A stretch of DNA of 64,000 bases from Bacillus sp. B-jedd (GCF_000821085.1 NZ_CCXR01000001.1:3307001-3371000); one strand, 5' to 3'; positions 8,870 to 18,091 are shown, counted from the first letter of the stretch. A program made the numbers and translations. Notes: generated from the sequence alone by a model not told the origin.

Positions 8870-10744
8870 TCACTCTCTTCTTTGATAGTGGGCAAGGGTG
8901 ATGAGCGGGAAAATGAGGTTGTAGCTGTGATAGTGGATGTAAAAGTCACCTGCCATGCCTTGGCCTTTCGGATAGGTTGTTGTCCAGTTTATAGTATCTA
9001 GGTGTTGGAGGAGATAGGTGATGCCAACTTTAATTTCAGTTGTGGGGCGGCCAGTGGCGGCGATGAGGGCATCCGTTGCCCAGGCAGTGTCGGTCAGTGT
9101 GCTGGCGCCTAGCGGGACATATTTTTCCGCGCTATCGCTCCGGCAAGATTCACCCCAGCCGCCGTCGCTGTTTTGGATGCTCTTCAGCCACTCCGCAGCC
9201 CTTTTGATCGCAGGGTGGCTTGGAAGGACGCCTGCTGCCCGCAATCCAGTCACTGCCGCCCATGTGCCGTATATATAGCAAATTCCCCAGCGGCCGTACC
9301 ACGACCCGTCTTTTTCCTGGTTATTCAAAATCCACTCTACCCCACTCTTCACGGAGGAATGATTCCGTTCGAGATTCGTTTCATTACAAAGGAACTCCAG
9401 TGTCCGCCCAGTTAAGTCGGCAGAGGACGGATCCGCCAACAGGAAGGTTGGCTTCTGGATTGGCAAGAGTGAAATTAGCCGGCTATCTGTATTTTTTTCA
9501 AAAGCTGGCCACCCCCCATCCTTATTCTGCATTGAAAGTACCCATTGTGTTCCGCGGTCCCAGGCATGCCGATAATCGGGATTTTCTCCTACTTTAGCAG
9601 CAATCGCCCGTAAAGCAGCCGTCGTGTCATCGACATCGGGGTGGACCGTATTGCTATCCGCAAACCCCCAACCGCCTGGAAAAGCTGACGGGTTATGGAT
9701 CGCCCAATCACCGTATTTGTACTGCTGTTTCTTGAGCAAATAGCGGTTCGCCTTTTCCACGGCCGGATCGGCTGACTTCACCCCGGCTTCCTGAAGTGCG
9801 TAACTGATCAAGGCCGTATTCCAGACGGCCGCCGTCGTATATTGCATATGTGGAAACCCGCCTATTTCACACTTCATCCCTTTTAAGCCAGCAACGGCCG
9901 TCACAATCACCGGATCCGAATTTTTGTACCCAAGCGAAAGGAGCGCGAAAATCATTAGGAAGGTCGAACTGAAATAGCCATAGAAGGTACCATCTGGTTC
10001 AATTCGCTCTAACATATAATTTTTTGTTTTTTCCGTTGCCAGCTGATGAAGCTCAGCCGGCAGCCCAAGCAGTTTCTTGAAATTTTTTGCAAAAAAAGAA
10101 TCGAGCCCCCGCCAGGAAGCATCGTCTCTGAACCAGTCAATGCCGTCTGCTTCCCTTCCCTGCAAGTCCCCCGCCAAATTAGGGCTTCCGGCTGTCCTCA
10201 GCTGGAACCTTCTGTGCGCCAGAATCATAATCGGCGCTAAATTGGATCTTCCAAACTCTGAAAAGCTATAAAAATTCAACGGGAACGATACTGGGAGCAA
10301 AATAATCTCCAATGGAAATGGAAAAAATCGCGGCCAGTTGATCTGTCCGGTTAAAGCCAGCATGATCTTCGTAAACATATGAGCCTTTTCAATCCCGCCG
10401 TGTTGCTGAATGAAGCTCCTCGCCGCCCGCAGCCGCCCATCACTTTTTTGTATAAAGCCAGAAAAAAGCAAGGCATAGTACGCCTCAATCGTCGCGGTCA
10501 GATTCCCTTCTCCTTCGTCAAAAAACAGCTTCCATGCCCCATTCTTCTCCTGTCTGCTCAAAATCCGCTCCACTAGTCCCCTGATTAATTTCTCATCATC
10601 AATTTCAAGCGTTCTTAATAAAATGATCATATAGCAATCCGTCGTAATTCCCGTTTCAAAAGGGAAATCCCAAGACCCGCGAGGAGACTGGCTCTGTTTC
10701 AGCTGTTTAATCAACTTGCCAATACCGTCCTTGACCGTTTCCAT
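8870..10744 (-). CDS. sqhC: Squalene-hopene cyclase family / sporulenol synthase
   Basis: A 624-residue triterpene cyclase. The catalytic DXDD motif is Asp370-Val-Asp372-Asp373 (HPDVDDT). QW repeats are visible (QEKNGAW, QNKDGGW, QEKDGSWYGRWG, QNSDGGWGES). In B. subtilis SqhC (632 residues) cyclises tetraprenyl-beta-curcumene to sporulenol, a spore membrane lipid; in other bacteria relatives make hopene. Length favours the Bacillus type. Start at the ATG at 10744 with a GGAAGGAATGAG site; longer upstream reading has no ribosome site and would run into the divergent gene. It shares a 90-bp divergent promoter region with the DUF2515 gene. Confidence 0.9.
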   Translation of the reverse strand: METVKDGIGKLIKQLKQSQSPRGSWDFPFETGITTDCYMIILLRTLEIDDEKLIRGLVERILSRQEKNGAWKLFFDEGEGNLTATIEAYYALLFSGFIQKSDGRLRAARSFIQQHGGIEKAHMFTKIMLALTGQINWPRFFPFPLEIILLPVSFPLNFYSFSEFGRSNLAPIMILAHRRFQLRTAGSPNLAGDLQGREADGIDWFRDDASWRGLDSFFAKNFKKLLGLPAELHQLATEKTKNYMLERIEPDGTFYGYFSSTFLMIFALLSLGYKNSDPVIVTAVAGLKGMKCEIGGFPHMQYTTAAVWNTALISYALQEAGVKSADPAVEKANRYLLKKQQYKYGDWAIHNPSAFPGGWGFADSNTVHPDVDDTTAALRAIAAKVGENPDYRHAWDRGTQWVLSMQNKDGGWPAFEKNTDSRLISLLPIQKPTFLLADPSSADLTGRTLEFLCNETNLERNHSSVKSGVEWILNNQEKDGSWYGRWGICYIYGTWAAVTGLRAAGVLPSHPAIKRAAEWLKSIQNSDGGWGESCRSDSAEKYVPLGASTLTDTAWATDALIAATGRPTTEIKVGITYLLQHLDTINWTTTYPKGQGMAGDFYIHYHSYNLIFPLITLAHYQRRE

Positions 10745-10834
10745 CTTCTCATTCCTTCCCACTCCAGCTGAACCACTAACTTTTACATACTTATTCAGTC
10801 GAAACGATGAGAATTCATAGAGGAGGCGGCAGAC

Positions 10835-12031
10835 ATGTTCTGGAACTTTTTTTTGCAAAAAAAGAAGCCTTTGCCCGAATACTTGGCAAAGATTCAGAAA
10901 GACTTGAAGAAAAAGGAGAAAGCCGCATCTCAAATTTCGAATCTATCTGCTTATGAAGAGAAGCTCGTGACTGAAATTCGAAGCCGGACAAGCGGATTGA
11001 ATAAAAACAATGTTACAAGGACGAAGGCTTATTTGGACTTTTATTTCCGTTTCCCGGAAATTCACTGGGCTCTTCTTGCCCACTTGGTTTCCAGGAACGG
11101 CGGCTGGAATATGACCGATTTAAAGGGCGGTCTCGTTTCTCGGCTCCTTAGCAAAAGAGAAGCACTGGCCTATTTCACCTTTTTGGAACGGGCCAACTGG
11201 CTTATTTTTCATGATGCGTATTCCCAATTACTTCTTTATGAAGAAAGCCGGAAACGCGGCAGAAATCTTTTTCATCTTTTGGCCCATCTTCATGTTTCGA
11301 CATTCATGGAGACGATCTGGAATTATTTTTGGGAGGAAAGAGATACGTATACCCTGACGGCCGGTCTCATTATCAACGAACAAACATATTTGGAATCACG
11401 AGTTTTGGAAAATCCAGTCTTTCAGGACAAAGTCATCCACACGCTGCAGTTCCAGCTTCATGACCTATTGGCGATGAATCATATTCTTTTTCCGTTTGAG
11501 GAAAATGGAACGGTCGGTATCGTCGGTGAGACGATTCGCCATTTTGAAAGCTTGGAGACGAGGATTGCGTTTGGGAAAAGGATTTATGCCCTTTTATTTG
11601 ACGATGCAGATAGGTTGGAGCGAATCAAAAAGTGGGTCGCCAGCACGCCGCATACCGGTTCTCGCAAAGATTATTGGCCCCATCTTTTTAACGATATTGA
11701 AGAAGCTTCACCTGAAATTCAGCTGCCTCCGAGAATCCAGTTTTGCCAGCTGGCACCCGGAGCTTCAAGGATTTACAGCCCCAGCCTTGAATTCGCCTGG
11801 GCAAACCAGGAGCATCCGCCTGCGGAAACAGGCGATTGGTTTCATGATTGGAAGATCATTTATTTTTTGCCCCGGCTAAAAGAAAAAATGGAAGGGGACA
11901 TTCAAGATGACTACTGCAAAACCCTTGAAAGAATTGAACTTGCGGCCCTCGCCAAAAAGGCGGTTTTATTCCGGAATCCGGCCGATGATTCCCGCGATGA
12001 TGTTCGGATCGTTGCTAGGCACCTATCTTGA
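10835..12031 (+). CDS. DUF2515 family protein (YppC-like)
   Basis: A 398-residue predicted cytosolic protein of unknown function. The stretch NNVTRTKAYLDFYFRFPEIHWA and LVSRNGGWNMTDLKG are, from memory, hallmarks of the DUF2515 family that includes B. subtilis YppC, found in spore-forming bacilli. No signal peptide or convincing membrane segment is seen. The start has a GAGGAGGCGG site at 10819-10828. Its 3' end overlaps a frameshifted small membrane-protein gene in another frame. Divergence from sqhC is the only functional hint. Confidence 0.7.
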   Translation: MFWNFFLQKKKPLPEYLAKIQKDLKKKEKAASQISNLSAYEEKLVTEIRSRTSGLNKNNVTRTKAYLDFYFRFPEIHWALLAHLVSRNGGWNMTDLKGGLVSRLLSKREALAYFTFLERANWLIFHDAYSQLLLYEESRKRGRNLFHLLAHLHVSTFMETIWNYFWEERDTYTLTAGLIINEQTYLESRVLENPVFQDKVIHTLQFQLHDLLAMNHILFPFEENGTVGIVGETIRHFESLETRIAFGKRIYALLFDDADRLERIKKWVASTPHTGSRKDYWPHLFNDIEEASPEIQLPPRIQFCQLAPGASRIYSPSLEFAWANQEHPPAETGDWFHDWKIIYFLPRLKEKMEGDIQDDYCKTLERIELAALAKKAVLFRNPADDSRDDVRIVARHLS

Positions 12032-12325
12032 ACTCTACTTTACCGGCAGCGGCCTTACGCCTTTCCGATCAGGCCGCTGCCCGAAATCTTCACCATCAAT
12101 ATCCTCTTTACTCTGGTTGGCCTCCCCCTCTTCATCGCCTTCTTTCTTTGGCTTTCAAAAAACCTCAACATCTCCAAAACGATTCTTCTCTTCCTCAATA
12201 TAAGCACAGCCATGACCATCGCCGAAACACTAGGCCTCCTCACCCACCATCCGGACTGGCAGCACTCCCACCCTCTCATCGGCTATATCCTCTATCTCAC
12301 CATCATCAGGCTTAAATGGAAGTGA
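11907..12325 (+). pseudogene. Frameshifted CBO0543-like small membrane protein gene
   Basis: Two frames together spell one plausible membrane protein of about 139 residues. The first (from ATG 11907, or an internal ATG near 11985) ends in GTYLELYFTGSG; the second, from 12056, reads LYAFPIRPLPEIFTIN followed by three hydrophobic segments and stops at 12323-12325 (IIRLKWK). Adding one T in GGCCTTACG (12051-12059) joins them exactly. The YxFPxRPLPxIFxIN motif followed by helices resembles the CBO0543 family of Bacillaceae membrane proteins. Either a true 1-bp deletion or a sequencing error. The first part overlaps the end of the DUF2515 gene by up to 125 bp, so the true start is uncertain. Confidence 0.65.
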
Positions 12326-12433
12326 AGCATAGGCCTAATCTTTTTCTTGGATAGCAATATAAGGCTGGAAAAATTATAGAATTACGAAAAGTGCACATGC
12401 TACTAGAATGAAAATGAAAAGCAAGAAATGGAT

Positions 12434-12482
12434 TTGCATAAAAATAATTTTCATATTATAATTCGAAAGAAAATAATTTTCA
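12434..12482 (+). promoter_or_regulatory. Promoter with two palindromic operators before the PTS-nanE unit
   Basis: The -35 box TTGCAT (12434-12439) and a perfect -10 TATAAT (12457-12462) are 17 bp apart. A 13-bp palindrome GAAAATAATTTTC occurs at 12469-12481 around the expected start site, and a one-mismatch copy AAAAATAATTTTC at 12440-12452 fills the spacer; the two are 29 bp apart. This is a classic repressor layout. The likely ligand is the RpiR-type regulator encoded downstream at 14939, by context only. Confidence 0.6.
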
Positions 12483-12502
12483 CTACATAAGGAGTGAGTT
12501 TG

Positions 12503-14044
12503 ATGAGCAGTTTTTTTGAGAAAGCTCAGCAGTTTGGGAAGTCGTTTATGCTGCCAATCGCTGTTTTGCCTGCGGCTGGTTTGCTGCTTGGGATCGGGGG
12601 TGCGCTTTCGAATCCTAATACGGTACAGGCGTATCCATTCCTTGATATAGGTTGGCTGCAGTCTGTTTTTACGATTATGTCGAGTGCGGGTTCGGTTGTT
12701 TTTGCTAACCTTGCATTGCTTTTTGCGGTTGGGCTGGCTGTAGGCCTGGCAAGATCGGATAAAGGGACAGCGGGCCTGGCTGGCGTTCTTGCCTTCCTGG
12801 TTATGAATGCGACTATTTCCGCTCTCCTGACGATTACTGGGACAATGAACAGCGATAATCCTGCCGCAGTCGGACAGGGAATGACACTAGGAATCCATAC
12901 ACTCGAGACGGGAGTTTTTGGAGGTGTGCTTGCGGGTGTACTGAGCTCATGGCTGCATAACCGCTATAATAAAAAGCAGCTGCCACAATTCCTTGGCTTC
13001 TTCAGTGGTTCACGTTTTGTGCCAATTATTTCTTCGTTCGCGGCCATTTTCCTTGGCGTGCTCGTGTTCTTCATCTGGCCTTTCATCCAAAAAGGCATTT
13101 TCCAAATGGGCGGGCTTGTGGAAGCGACCGGCTATATTGGGACATTCATTTACGGTTTCGTCCTCCGCATGCTTGGACCTTTCGGACTTCATCATATTTT
13201 CTACATGCCTTTCTGGACTACAAGCCTTGGAGGCTCACTGACAATCAATGGCCAGCTCGTCGAGGGGACGCAACGTATTTTCTTTGCGCAGCTTGCTGAC
13301 CCGGATACCCAGAAGTTTTATATTGGAACGGCCCGTTTCATGTCAGGCCGATTCATTACCATGATGTTCGGACTTGTTGGCGCGTGCCTTGCCATGTACA
13401 AGACCGCGAAACCAGAGAACAAGAAAAAAGTTGCCGGCCTCCTCGGATCTGCCGCGCTTACATCTTTCCTGACAGGAATTACCGAACCGATTGAGTTCTC
13501 CTTCCTGTTTATCGCACCGATGCTTTATGTTCTTCACGCATTTTTGGACGGGTTGGCTTTCATGCTCGCCCATATTTTCCAAATCACCATCGGACAGACT
13601 TTCTCCGGCGGTTTCATTGATTTTGTTTTGTTCGGCATTTTGCAGGGAACAGCTAAAACAAACTGGTACATGGTGCCAATCATCGGGATTCCTTGGTTCT
13701 TTGTTTATTATTTCTCATTCAGCTTCCTGATCAAGAAGTTCAACTTCAAGACGCCAGGGCGTGAAGATGAGGGCATGGACACCGCTACTGCCGGAACTAC
13801 GAATAAAAGCGAGCGGGCCGAAACGATTATCACCGGGCTTGGCGGAAAAGAAAATCTCGAGAATGTCGATTGCTGCGCGACCCGTCTTCGTGTCACCGTT
13901 GCGGATGTCAATCGTGTCGATGATGACCTTTTGAAAAAAACCGGCGCCAAAGGAATCGTGAAAAAAGGCAATGGCGTTCAGGTAATTTACGGACCTGAAG
14001 TCACCATTATCAAAAACGAAATCGAGGAAATGGTAGGCGAGTAA
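12503..14044 (+). CDS. PTS amino sugar/glucose-family transporter, EIICB
   Basis: A 513-residue membrane permease with an EIIC domain (residues 1 to about 400; [36 protein letters not shown]) and a C-terminal EIIB domain (about 435-513). The phosphorylatable cysteine is Cys458 in DCCATRLRV. No EIIA domain is attached, so EIIA must come from another PTS protein. The family covers glucose, maltose and N-acetylglucosamine. The neighbour NanE points to N-acetylmannosamine or a related amino sugar. The start at 12503 follows AAGGAG by 8 bp. The stop is 4 bp from the nanE start, so they are co-transcribed. Confidence 0.85.
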   Translation: MSSFFEKAQQFGKSFMLPIAVLPAAGLLLGIGGALSNPNTVQAYPFLDIGWLQSVFTIMSSAGSVVFANLALLFAVGLAVGLARSDKGTAGLAGVLAFLVMNATISALLTITGTMNSDNPAAVGQGMTLGIHTLETGVFGGVLAGVLSSWLHNRYNKKQLPQFLGFFSGSRFVPIISSFAAIFLGVLVFFIWPFIQKGIFQMGGLVEATGYIGTFIYGFVLRMLGPFGLHHIFYMPFWTTSLGGSLTINGQLVEGTQRIFFAQLADPDTQKFYIGTARFMSGRFITMMFGLVGACLAMYKTAKPENKKKVAGLLGSAALTSFLTGITEPIEFSFLFIAPMLYVLHAFLDGLAFMLAHIFQITIGQTFSGGFIDFVLFGILQGTAKTNWYMVPIIGIPWFFVYYFSFSFLIKKFNFKTPGREDEGMDTATAGTTNKSERAETIITGLGGKENLENVDCCATRLRVTVADVNRVDDDLLKKTGAKGIVKKGNGVQVIYGPEVTIIKNEIEEMVGE

Positions 14045-14048
14045 ATTT

Positions 14049-14723
14049 ATGCTTAATGAAATCAAGAATAAACTGGTCGTATCGTGCCAAGCGCTGGAAA
14101 ATGAGCCGCTTCACAGTTCCTTCATTATGGCAAAAATGGCCCTGGCCGCTAAAATCGGCGGGGCTGCCGGAATCCGTGCGAATTCCAAGGCGGATATCCT
14201 TGCCATTAAAGAGGAGGTTTCCCTCCCTGTCATCGGCATTGTCAAAAGGGATTATGAAGACAGCGAGGTGTTCATTACCGCAACCGAGAAGGAACTCGAG
14301 GAACTTCTTGAGAGTGGCTGCGAAATGATTGCGATGGATGCAACTGCGAGGAAAAGGCCAGGCGGTGTCACGCTAGAAGACCTTGTAGCATTTTTGCGCA
14401 AAAAAAATCCTGCCGTCCAATTGATGGCCGACATTTCAACAGTTGAAGAAGCCCGTACAGCCGAAAAACTAGGATTCGACTGTGTTTCCACCACACTATA
14501 CGGCTATACAAACGAAACAAAAGGAAGTAAGCTTTATGAAGAGGACTTCAACTTCCTAAAAACCGTACTAAAAGAGGTCACCATACCCGTCATCGCAGAG
14601 GGCAACATTCAAACACCCGAAATGGCCAAACAAGCACTAGCACTCGGTGCCCACTCTATCGTCGTTGGCGGCGCCATCACAAGACCACAAAACATTACTG
14701 CCGCTTTTGTCCAGGAAATCTGA
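14049..14723 (+). CDS. nanE: N-acetylmannosamine-6-phosphate 2-epimerase
   Basis: A 224-residue TIM-barrel epimerase that converts ManNAc-6-P to GlcNAc-6-P. Family-typical stretches are visible: [18 protein letters not shown] at the N-terminus, [17 protein letters not shown] and the C-terminal [16 protein letters not shown], with catalytic-type Lys and Glu in the barrel (residues not mapped). It starts 4 bp after the PTS gene. Together they would import an amino sugar as its 6-phosphate and feed it into the GlcNAc-6-P pool. No sialate lyase or ManNAc kinase lies nearby, which fits uptake of ManNAc directly by the PTS. Confidence 0.92.
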   Translation: MLNEIKNKLVVSCQALENEPLHSSFIMAKMALAAKIGGAAGIRANSKADILAIKEEVSLPVIGIVKRDYEDSEVFITATEKELEELLESGCEMIAMDATARKRPGGVTLEDLVAFLRKKNPAVQLMADISTVEEARTAEKLGFDCVSTTLYGYTNETKGSKLYEEDFNFLKTVLKEVTIPVIAEGNIQTPEMAKQALALGAHSIVVGGAITRPQNITAAFVQEI

Positions 14724-14724
14724 G

Positions 14725-14862
14725 ATTGAAGTACGCGGTCCTGCTGAAGCGCTGGAAGGTTCCAGCGCTTCTTTCGAGAGGCATGAGAAGCAAAGGACGG
14801 TTCCAGCGCTTCTTTTGTAACGCGATTTGAATGATGGCGAAGCAGCGGGTCCAATCAACTAT
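14725..14862. repeat. Dispersed 3'-end palindrome, tandem/compound copy A3
   Basis: Two overlapping degenerate copies follow the nanE stop: AAGCGCTGGAAGGTTCCAGCGCTT (about 14738-14761) is a near-perfect palindrome and GGACGGTTCCAGCGCTTC follows at about 14788. They separate nanE from the rpiR gene in the 215-bp gap. Confidence 0.7.
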
Positions 14863-14938
14863 CTCCTAGGGTATGGCCATTCTGCAGGCGAATCAGCCTC
14901 TTTGTCCTTGATAATTACTTGAATAAGGGTGGACTTGC

Positions 14939-15742
14939 ATGGCTTCACTATTAATGGAAATACAAAATGTGTATTCCAATCTGTCGGATAAGGAAAGAAA
15001 TATCGCGGATTTTATCCTCGCCAATCCTGAGGATGCATCACGCAGAAATATCCAGGAACTTGCAGACCAGACAGGAGTCTCAATCAGCACGATCACCCGA
15101 TTTGCAAAAAAGGTTTCCTGCCGGAATTTTGTAGAAATGAAAATCAGGCTCGCAAGTAAATCTGATGGCACAGCGAAAGCAACGGGACTAAATGAAAGCT
15201 TGCTCGCTTCCTATCATGAAATGCTTGCTGATGTCCAGTTGCTCAACTCTCCTGATTCGGTAGATCCGGTGCTTAAAATGATGGAAACGGCATCGAGGAT
15301 TTTCATTTATGGGCTGGGCAGTTCTGGGCTGGCCGCCCAGGAATTGAATTACCGGCTGAGCAGGATGGGATTTATTTGCGAAGCGATAACGGATCCACAT
15401 TTAATGACAATCCGGAGCACCCTCGTACAGGAAGGCGATTTGGTCATAGCGATTTCAAGATCCGGACAAACCCCCGACCTGATTCAATCATTGCGAAGGG
15501 GGAAAGATAAAGGTGCGGACCTTGTCGCTATCACCGCCTTTGGAAACACGCCGCTGACCGATCTTGCCAAATCTGTCTTATGGACGATTCACCCTGGGCG
15601 AAGCGACTTTCATCAAACCGGCCTGGACATAAGCACCTTATACCTAATTGATCGAATCACCCTACACTTCCTGGCAGACAATCAACGAGAACAGCTATAC
15701 CTGCAAACAGTCAAAGCCATCACCAACCGGCCCCTTTCCTGA
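14939..15742 (+). CDS. RpiR/MurR family transcriptional regulator
   Basis: A 267-residue repressor-type protein with an N-terminal HTH_6 domain (residues 1-77; IQELADQTGVSISTITRF is the helix-turn-helix) and a C-terminal SIS sugar-phosphate-binding domain (about 105-235; YGLGSSGLAAQEL, SRSGQTPDL). Members sense phosphosugars and control amino sugar and pentose genes. It lies downstream of the PTS-nanE pair on the same strand and most likely controls it, with ManNAc-6-P or GlcNAc-6-P as a plausible effector. An AAGGGTGG site precedes the ATG. Confidence 0.88.
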   Translation: MASLLMEIQNVYSNLSDKERNIADFILANPEDASRRNIQELADQTGVSISTITRFAKKVSCRNFVEMKIRLASKSDGTAKATGLNESLLASYHEMLADVQLLNSPDSVDPVLKMMETASRIFIYGLGSSGLAAQELNYRLSRMGFICEAITDPHLMTIRSTLVQEGDLVIAISRSGQTPDLIQSLRRGKDKGADLVAITAFGNTPLTDLAKSVLWTIHPGRSDFHQTGLDISTLYLIDRITLHFLADNQREQLYLQTVKAITNRPLS

Positions 15743-15836
15743 TATATCGATCAGACAAGGCAGTTGTAGCGAGAAAATAATTCAGAGACGAAAGATGCAG
15801 GAGAGTTCCAGTGCTCTATTCCAAAAACATTTGTAA

Positions 15837-15881
15837 AATGCCCGACGGTTTCTGTTTAAACGAACCGACGGGCATTTTTTT
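15837..15881 (+). terminator. Terminator after rpiR
   Basis: A stem ATGCCCGACGGTT/AACCGACGGGCAT (one mismatch) is followed by eight T. It closes the PTS-nanE-rpiR unit. The rest of the gap 15743-16061 holds a partial dispersed palindrome (about 15792) and no gene that I can support. Confidence 0.85.
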
Positions 15882-16061
15882 TAGTATATAAAAGCCCCCA
15901 CCTAGCACATAGGGGAAATTAACCATGTAAGCAGGATTTCCGCTATAATTTACCTAACAAGATGACTGGGGATTTTTTGTTAATACCAATCGAGACTTTG
16001 CGAGAAAAGCAAAAAAAGCCTTGTTCGGCTTCCGGTCACATTGAGAGGAGTGTGTGCATTT

Positions 16062-16421
16062 ATGATCGTTTTCCCTTTTATCGTCACACTTTTAATTTTT
16101 ATTCTTATTCAACAAGTTGTTCTCACCATAATGGCTAAAGCCTTGCGGATAAATAGAAAGAAACACAGGGCACTGGCCGAAACAAAAATCGGGATGGCTT
16201 TTGATATTGTCTTGTTTGTAATTGGAATTTACATTGCACTTCCGGACCGCCCCTTATTGTTCGCCATCCTCATACTTGGAGGAATCGAAGCAAGACGGGG
16301 AGTCGAACAATATAAACTACACAGGAACGACAGAGAATACCTTTTGAACATTGCCAGCTTCGCGTTCGTTCTTATCATAGGCGCCTTCTGCTCCTGGTAC
16401 TTCAAAAATTATTTCGTCTAA
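16062..16421 (+). CDS. Small membrane protein (possibly DUF4181-like)
   Basis: A 119-residue protein with four hydrophobic segments: residues 2-25, about 48-62, 66-78 and 100-118. A basic loop (RINRKKHR) lies between the first two, and GIEARRGVEQYKLHRNDREYLL comes before the last helix. The layout recalls the DUF4181 family of Bacillus membrane proteins, but this is from memory and weak. The ATG at 16062 has a GAGAGGAG site 11 bp upstream. No functional clue from neighbours. Confidence 0.6.
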   Translation: MIVFPFIVTLLIFILIQQVVLTIMAKALRINRKKHRALAETKIGMAFDIVLFVIGIYIALPDRPLLFAILILGGIEARRGVEQYKLHRNDREYLLNIASFAFVLIIGAFCSWYFKNYFV

Positions 16422-16456
16422 GTTAAATAAGTGGTGTTTTTTGCACGGAGGAAGGG

Positions 16457-16603
16457 ATTTTCAATGAAGTTGATCGGAACGGAGGGGATTGACTCCGGCG
16501 GGATGCAGCGGCACGTGGAGACCCCACAGGCGTCTATGACGCCGAGGAGGCTCCACGGTCCGCCCCGCGGAAAGCATATCCCTGGAGTGGAAATCAACAA
16601 TCG
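16457..16603. repeat. Bacillaceae-type intergenic repeat, family B, uninterrupted copy
   Basis: A 147-bp GC-rich element running from CAATGAAGTTGATCGGAACGG to GGAGTGGAAATCAACAATCG. Inside are GAGACCCCACAGGCG, GACGCCGAGGAGGCTCCA and CGCCCCGCGGAAAGCA, a pattern I recognise from intergenic repeats of many Bacillaceae. Its ends form an imperfect inverted repeat (GTTGAT.../...ATCAAC). It is the simplest copy in the window; the copy at 53340 has extra sequence in two places. Reading frames across it are artefacts. Confidence 0.85.
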
Positions 16604-16607
16604 AGGA

Positions 16608-16676
16608 TTAGGGACGGCTACAGCACTTCATTCGGATATCGAAAGAAGCAGCAGAACCGTCCCCAGATTCTCTTTT
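16608..16676. repeat. Dispersed palindrome, copy A4
   Basis: Arms AGGGACGGCTACAGCACTTCATTCGGA and TCGAAAGAAGCAGCAGAACCGTCCCC. It follows the family-B element directly; together they fill the 323-bp gap before the DinB gene. Confidence 0.8.
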
Positions 16677-16744
16677 TTAAAGGAGTTTATTTGTGCGGCA
16701 GCGAATTTATGGAAGGAATACATTTTCACGAAGGAGGAAGCAGG

Positions 16745-17248
16745 ATGTATCATACTTTGGATGAGTTTTTGCAGACGTGGAAGCATGAGTCGGAGGGGAC
16801 GGAGAAAATTCTTGATGCGCTTACGGATGAATCGCTGAAGCAGGAGGTGGCGAAGGACCATCGAACGCTTGGACAGCTGGCATGGCATTTGGTCACGACC
16901 CTACATGAAATGATGTCGCGCACGGGGCTGAAGTTCGAAGCAGCCGAGCACGAGAGCAAACAACCTGACTCTGCAAAAGAAATCGCCGAAAGCTACCGGC
17001 AGTCGAGCAATGCGATGGTCGCCGCCCTCAAAGAACAGTGGACTGACGAAACTCTGAAGGATGCCCATGATATGTACGGGCAGCAATGGCCGAATCATGT
17101 GACCCTGTCCATCCTTGTCGACCATCAGATCCACCACCGCGGGCAAATGACTGTCCTCATGCGCCAGGCCGGCCTCCGTGTCCCAGGCATGTACGGGCCT
17201 TCTCGGGAAGATTGGCTGGATTCCGGCATGGAGCCCCCGGCGCTCTAA
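16745..17248 (+). CDS. DinB family protein
   Basis: A 167-residue four-helix-bundle protein of the DinB/YfiT superfamily. The metal-ligand-type histidines are seen in WHLVTTLHEMM (about residues 46-53) and DHQIHHRGQMTVLMR (about 126-140). Many relatives are DNA-damage-inducible or act as bacillithiol S-transferases, but the substrate here is unknown. The start is set by an AAGGAGGAAG site just before the ATG at 16745. It is a single gene with its own terminator. Confidence 0.85.
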   Translation: MYHTLDEFLQTWKHESEGTEKILDALTDESLKQEVAKDHRTLGQLAWHLVTTLHEMMSRTGLKFEAAEHESKQPDSAKEIAESYRQSSNAMVAALKEQWTDETLKDAHDMYGQQWPNHVTLSILVDHQIHHRGQMTVLMRQAGLRVPGMYGPSREDWLDSGMEPPAL

Positions 17249-17281
17249 ATCGAGGAATCAAGACTGTTTAGAAGTAAATTT

Positions 17282-17325
17282 GAACCTGCTCGTCTTATGC
17301 GGAGCAGGTTCTTCTCAATTTCTTT
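17282..17325 (+). terminator. Terminator after the DinB gene
   Basis: A perfect 10-bp stem GAACCTGCTC/GAGCAGGTTC (17282-17291, 17302-17311) is followed by a T-rich stretch. Confidence 0.75.
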
Positions 17326-17396
17326 TTAAAAACCTGAAACCCCTTCGTAAAAAACCCCGTCTAATATTGTAAATACCTGGCAGGAGGTGAGAGGAA

Positions 17397-17543
17397 ATGG
17401 CGAAAAACAATTCAAATAAACGATCCACCGCCGTAAAAGTCCTTTACACCATCAATATCACACTTCTGCTCCTATTCGGCCTCATCCTCTGGCTCCTCTA
17501 CAAGCACCCAGAAACCATGAAAACCTTCAGCAAATTCTTCTAA
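17397..17543 (+). CDS. Small single-pass membrane protein, 48 residues
   Basis: An ATG at 17397 preceded by an excellent AGGAGGTGAGAGG site opens a 48-codon frame. The product has a basic, Asn/Ser-rich N-terminus (MAKNNSNKRSTAVK), one hydrophobic helix (about residues 16-35) and a short tail (KHPETMKTFSKFF). The strong site, clean membrane topology and position between terminated units argue that it is real. I do not recognise a family. Small membrane peptides of this kind in bacilli often act in sporulation or as transporter regulators, but nothing here shows that. Confidence 0.65.
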   Translation: MAKNNSNKRSTAVKVLYTINITLLLLFGLILWLLYKHPETMKTFSKFF

Positions 17544-17611
17544 TGATACGGGGGCGATTCCCCTTATATCCCTCCCATGCTGAATAGCTAAAGAGAAACC
17601 TCCCTCACTCA

Positions 17612-17664
17612 ACTGAAAAACACAAAAATGAAACCTGGGAGCATCAATCACTCGCCAGGTTTCA
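17612..17664 (-). terminator. Terminator overlapping the stop of the 99-residue gene
   Basis: On the minus strand the stem TGAAACCTGG/CCAGGTTTCA (17655-17664 and 17629-17638) is followed by TTTTTGTGTTTTT. The stop codon at 17648-17650 lies in the loop. Confidence 0.75.
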
Positions 17665-17947
17665 CATCGCCATTTTGCCCATATTCATCCAGGAGGCCCT
17701 GAATGATTTCCATGTCACCTTCGTATTTCATCTCATTGTCATAAACATTCTCATAAGCCACTAGACGCGATCCGGTATCCGCCTCAAGCTGCACCGCCAG
17801 CTTTAACTCGGTCCCCGCCATACTATCCTCATCCGAAACAACTGGGTCCTTTGGGGTGATTTCCTTCTCTGAAAACCGGATCACCGGCTGCCCCGCGGAC
17901 TCTTTCAAAATTGACACAAACTCTGGAAGCGAAACTTGTTCCTTCAC
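17648..17947 (-). CDS. Hypothetical protein, 99 residues
   Basis: A small acidic soluble protein with no recognised domain. The GTG at 17947 is the preferred start because of the AGAGGTGA site six bases before it; an ATG at 17953 overlaps that site. The C-terminal half (KLAVQLEADTGSRLVAYENVYDNEMKYEGDMEIIQGLLDEYG) has a regular alternation suggesting a compact alpha/beta fold. Single gene with its own terminator. No function proposed. Confidence 0.55.
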   Translation of the reverse strand: MKEQVSLPEFVSILKESAGQPVIRFSEKEITPKDPVVSDEDSMAGTELKLAVQLEADTGSRLVAYENVYDNEMKYEGDMEIIQGLLDEYGQNGDVKPGE

Positions 17948-18091
17948 ACACATCACCTCTTCTAAACGTTTCCCCTGTTAGCATTCAATTAAAACACCCG
18001 AATTATGCTTAAAGTAGAAATTCCATGATGATAAAGATTTCAATGAGATCAAAAGTAAAAGCACTGGACGTTCCAGCGCTTTTGTTTGTTG

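Noticed and set aside
16431..16838. Open frame of 135 codons between the membrane protein and the DinB gene
   Set aside because: It runs through the two repeats and overlaps the DinB gene in another frame.
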